Program-made: the position numbers and the translations under genes
Part shown: positions 5,751 to 6,836 of the stretch, in pieces
Numbering within the stretch: the stretch's first letter is position 1
How the letters are laid out: each line of letters begins with the position of its first letter
Notes under the pieces: generated by a model
Seen by the model: only the letters and a program-made list of their open reading frames with translations
Databases searched by the model: none
Told to the model about the DNA's origin: nothing
DNA from: Actinomycetes bacterium
GTDB lineage: Bacteria; Actinomycetota; Acidimicrobiia; Acidimicrobiales; Microtrichaceae
DNA length: 6,836 bases
Assembly (NCBI GenBank): GCA_023423215.1
Contig: JAFAFZ010000592.1
Location: forward strand, 1 to 6,836
Reading direction: 5' to 3'

Positions 5751-5792
5751 GAGCCCGGGACCTGCCGTCACGCAGCGTGATCGCCCGGGCTC
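5751..5792 (-). terminator. Nested inverted repeat after the transglutaminase gene (possible terminator or operator)
   Basis: The outer arms are exact nine-base complements: GAGCCCGGG (5751-5759) and CCCGGGCTC (5784-5792). The 24-base interior contains a second perfect palindrome, TCACGC-A-GCGTGA (5768-5780). As RNA it could fold into a long G/C-rich stem with an inner hairpin, starting about 39 bases after the transglutaminase stop. No U-tract follows, so it would be an L-shaped or Rho-assisted terminator of the kind common in GC-rich actinomycetes. The inner 13-base palindrome on its own looks like a protein-binding site. Separating the transglutaminase gene from the pilin operon is the simplest reading. 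Confidence 0.45.
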
Positions 5793-5831
5793 ACAGGGCG
5801 GCCGGGCGAGGTCTCGGGACCGCTGCCGACG

Positions 5832-6836
5832 TCAGTGCGACGACAGGACCTCGTCGACGAAGCGGGCGTCGTCGGTGCTCCCGTCAGTGCGCGCGTCGCC
5901 GGTGCCACCGTCGCCGCCGTCGCCTGGGTCGGCGTGGGGTCCGTAGCGGGCGCGGTCGACCAGCACCCCGACCCGGCGCAGCCGCTCGTCCTCGACGACC
6001 TCCGCGACGACGGCGGCGTAGGTCGTCACGGTCTCGCCCGGTCCACGGCGACGTCCCGCCTGCTCCCCGACCTGCTCCAGGCGCTCCTCGGCCGAGGCGT
6101 CCCAGCGTCGGCGCACCGCCGCGCGGTGCTCGCGCCGGCCGGACCACCGGCGCGCGAGGCGGCGCACGAGACGTCGGACCGGACCGGCCGCCAGCGCGCA
6201 GAGCCCGACGACCAAGAGGAGGAGCCCGCCGATCTCTCGCCAGTCCCGGGCGTCCGCACCGGCGGTCGCCTCCTCGGTGCCGGCCAGCGGCACGCCCGCG
6301 GTCGGGTCGAAGGGCACCCACCCGGCGTCCGGGAACCACACCTCGGCCCACGCGTGCGCGTCGCGCTCGCGCACGACGAAGCGGCCGTTGACCGCGTCCC
6401 ACTCCCCCGGCGCGAAGCCGGTGGCCAGCCGTGCCGGCACGCCGACGGCGCGTGCCATGACGACGAGCGAGCTGGCGATCTGCTCGCACCAGCCCTGCCG
6501 CGTCGTGAACAGGAAGTCGTCCACGACGTCGACGCCCGCCGGGGCGAGCGGCGCGTCGGTCGAGTACGTCGTGTTCTGGTCCATCCAGCGTTCGAGCGCC
6601 TGGATGCGGTCCAGGTCGTTCGTCGCGCCGGCGGTCGCGTCCTGCGCGAGCTGCCACACCCGGTCGGTCGTGTCCGGCGAGGCCGCGTACCGGTCGAGCA
6701 CGTCGACAGCCAGGTCGTCGCCGTCCTCGGCCGCGTCGCGGGCCGAGCCCGCGCGGCGCAGTGCGTCCTCGTCGGCGCGCACCTGGCGGCTCTGCACCGA
6801 GTACGTGGTGCCGCTGCCCAGCGGTCGGCCCGGCGA
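5832..6836 (-). CDS. TgpA-type membrane transglutaminase-like protein, C-terminal part (cut by window edge)
   Basis: The last 334 residues of a larger protein; the open frame runs to the window edge. Numbering from the first visible residue, the transglutaminase core is at about 60-185. Its triad is Cys117 (QGWCEQIASS), His161 (RDAHAWAEVWF) and Asp177 (WVPFDPT), so the site looks intact. A single hydrophobic segment follows at 204-220 (GLLLLVVGLCALAAGPV), then a basic, Arg-rich stretch, a DUF4129-like region at about 245-298 (ETVTTYAAVVAEVV ... DRARYG), and an acidic Gly/Asp tail. TgpA-family proteins usually begin with several membrane helices (DUF3488-type), which would lie beyond 6836. The catalytic domain should then face outward and the tail the cytosol. 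In actinomycetes such genes often stand beside MoxR-type ATPase and DUF58 genes; that cannot be seen here. The substrate is unknown; members may act as transglutaminases, proteases or peptidoglycan-linked enzymes. Confidence 0.92.
   Translation of the reverse strand, partial: SPGRPLGSGTTYSVQSRQVRADEDALRRAGSARDAAEDGDDLAVDVLDRYAASPDTTDRVWQLAQDATAGATNDLDRIQALERWMDQNTTYSTDAPLAPAGVDVVDDFLFTTRQGWCEQIASSLVVMARAVGVPARLATGFAPGEWDAVNGRFVVRERDAHAWAEVWFPDAGWVPFDPTAGVPLAGTEEATAGADARDWREIGGLLLLVVGLCALAAGPVRRLVRRLARRWSGRREHRAAVRRRWDASAEERLEQVGEQAGRRRGPGETVTTYAAVVAEVVEDERLRRVGVLVDRARYGPHADPGDGGDGGTGDARTDGSTDDARFVDEVLSSH

Noticed and set aside
5832..6797. A GTG at 6797 as the start of the transglutaminase-like protein
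   Set aside because: The frame continues to the window edge with family-like sequence (GTTYSV), and the N-terminal membrane helices of TgpA would be missing. The gene is better described as cut by the window.
1..6836. CRISPR arrays, tRNA or rRNA genes, insertion sequences, attachment sites, toxin-antitoxin or phage-defence genes
   Set aside because: I looked for regularly spaced repeats, tRNA-like cloverleaf ends, transposase motifs and small paired genes and saw none. The coding density by recognisable genes leaves little room for them.

Overview
High-GC DNA (about 70% by eye) with GTG starts, 4-base gene overlaps and a probable F420-type LLM oxidoreductase. This points to an actinomycete; Cellulomonadaceae or a relative is a guess from style, not a determination. 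All supported genes lie on the minus strand. The long open frames on the plus strand are antisense shadows of a GC-rich third codon position.

In transcription order (right to left): (1) 6836-5832, the C-terminal 334 residues of a TgpA-type membrane transglutaminase, with the Cys-His-Asp triad, one membrane segment and a DUF4129-like tail. Its start lies outside the window. (2) 5831-5589, a 243-base gap holding a nested inverted repeat (possible terminator), a candidate promoter flanked by small palindromes, and a leader with a good ribosome binding site. (3) 5588-503, a tightly overlapping three-gene operon of type IV prepilin-like proteins: a small PilV/GspI-like pilin (170 aa), a PilW/GspJ-like pilin carrying three PKD domains and one fibronectin-III-like domain (616 aa), and a very large PilX/GspK-like pilin (909 aa). 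Both junctions are GTGA overlaps. (4) 502-458, a short gap with a perfect 15-base palindrome that overlaps the last stop codon, plus a -10 box placed for leaderless transcription. (5) 457-1, the N-terminal 152 residues of an LLM-class flavin/F420-dependent oxidoreductase, cut by the window edge.

The most interesting unit is the pilin operon. Its order and its distribution of the Glu5 residue match the minor-pilin priming/tip complex of type IV pili and type II secretion: two pilins have Glu5, and the last and largest lacks it. Here the ectodomains are far larger than in the classical proteobacterial proteins, and no PilY1 gene follows. My inference is that the operon encodes the tip complex of an actinobacterial type IV pilus, with adhesive or binding domains built directly into the minor pilins. 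No major pilin, assembly ATPase, PilC-type platform protein or prepilin peptidase is in the window, so these must be elsewhere.
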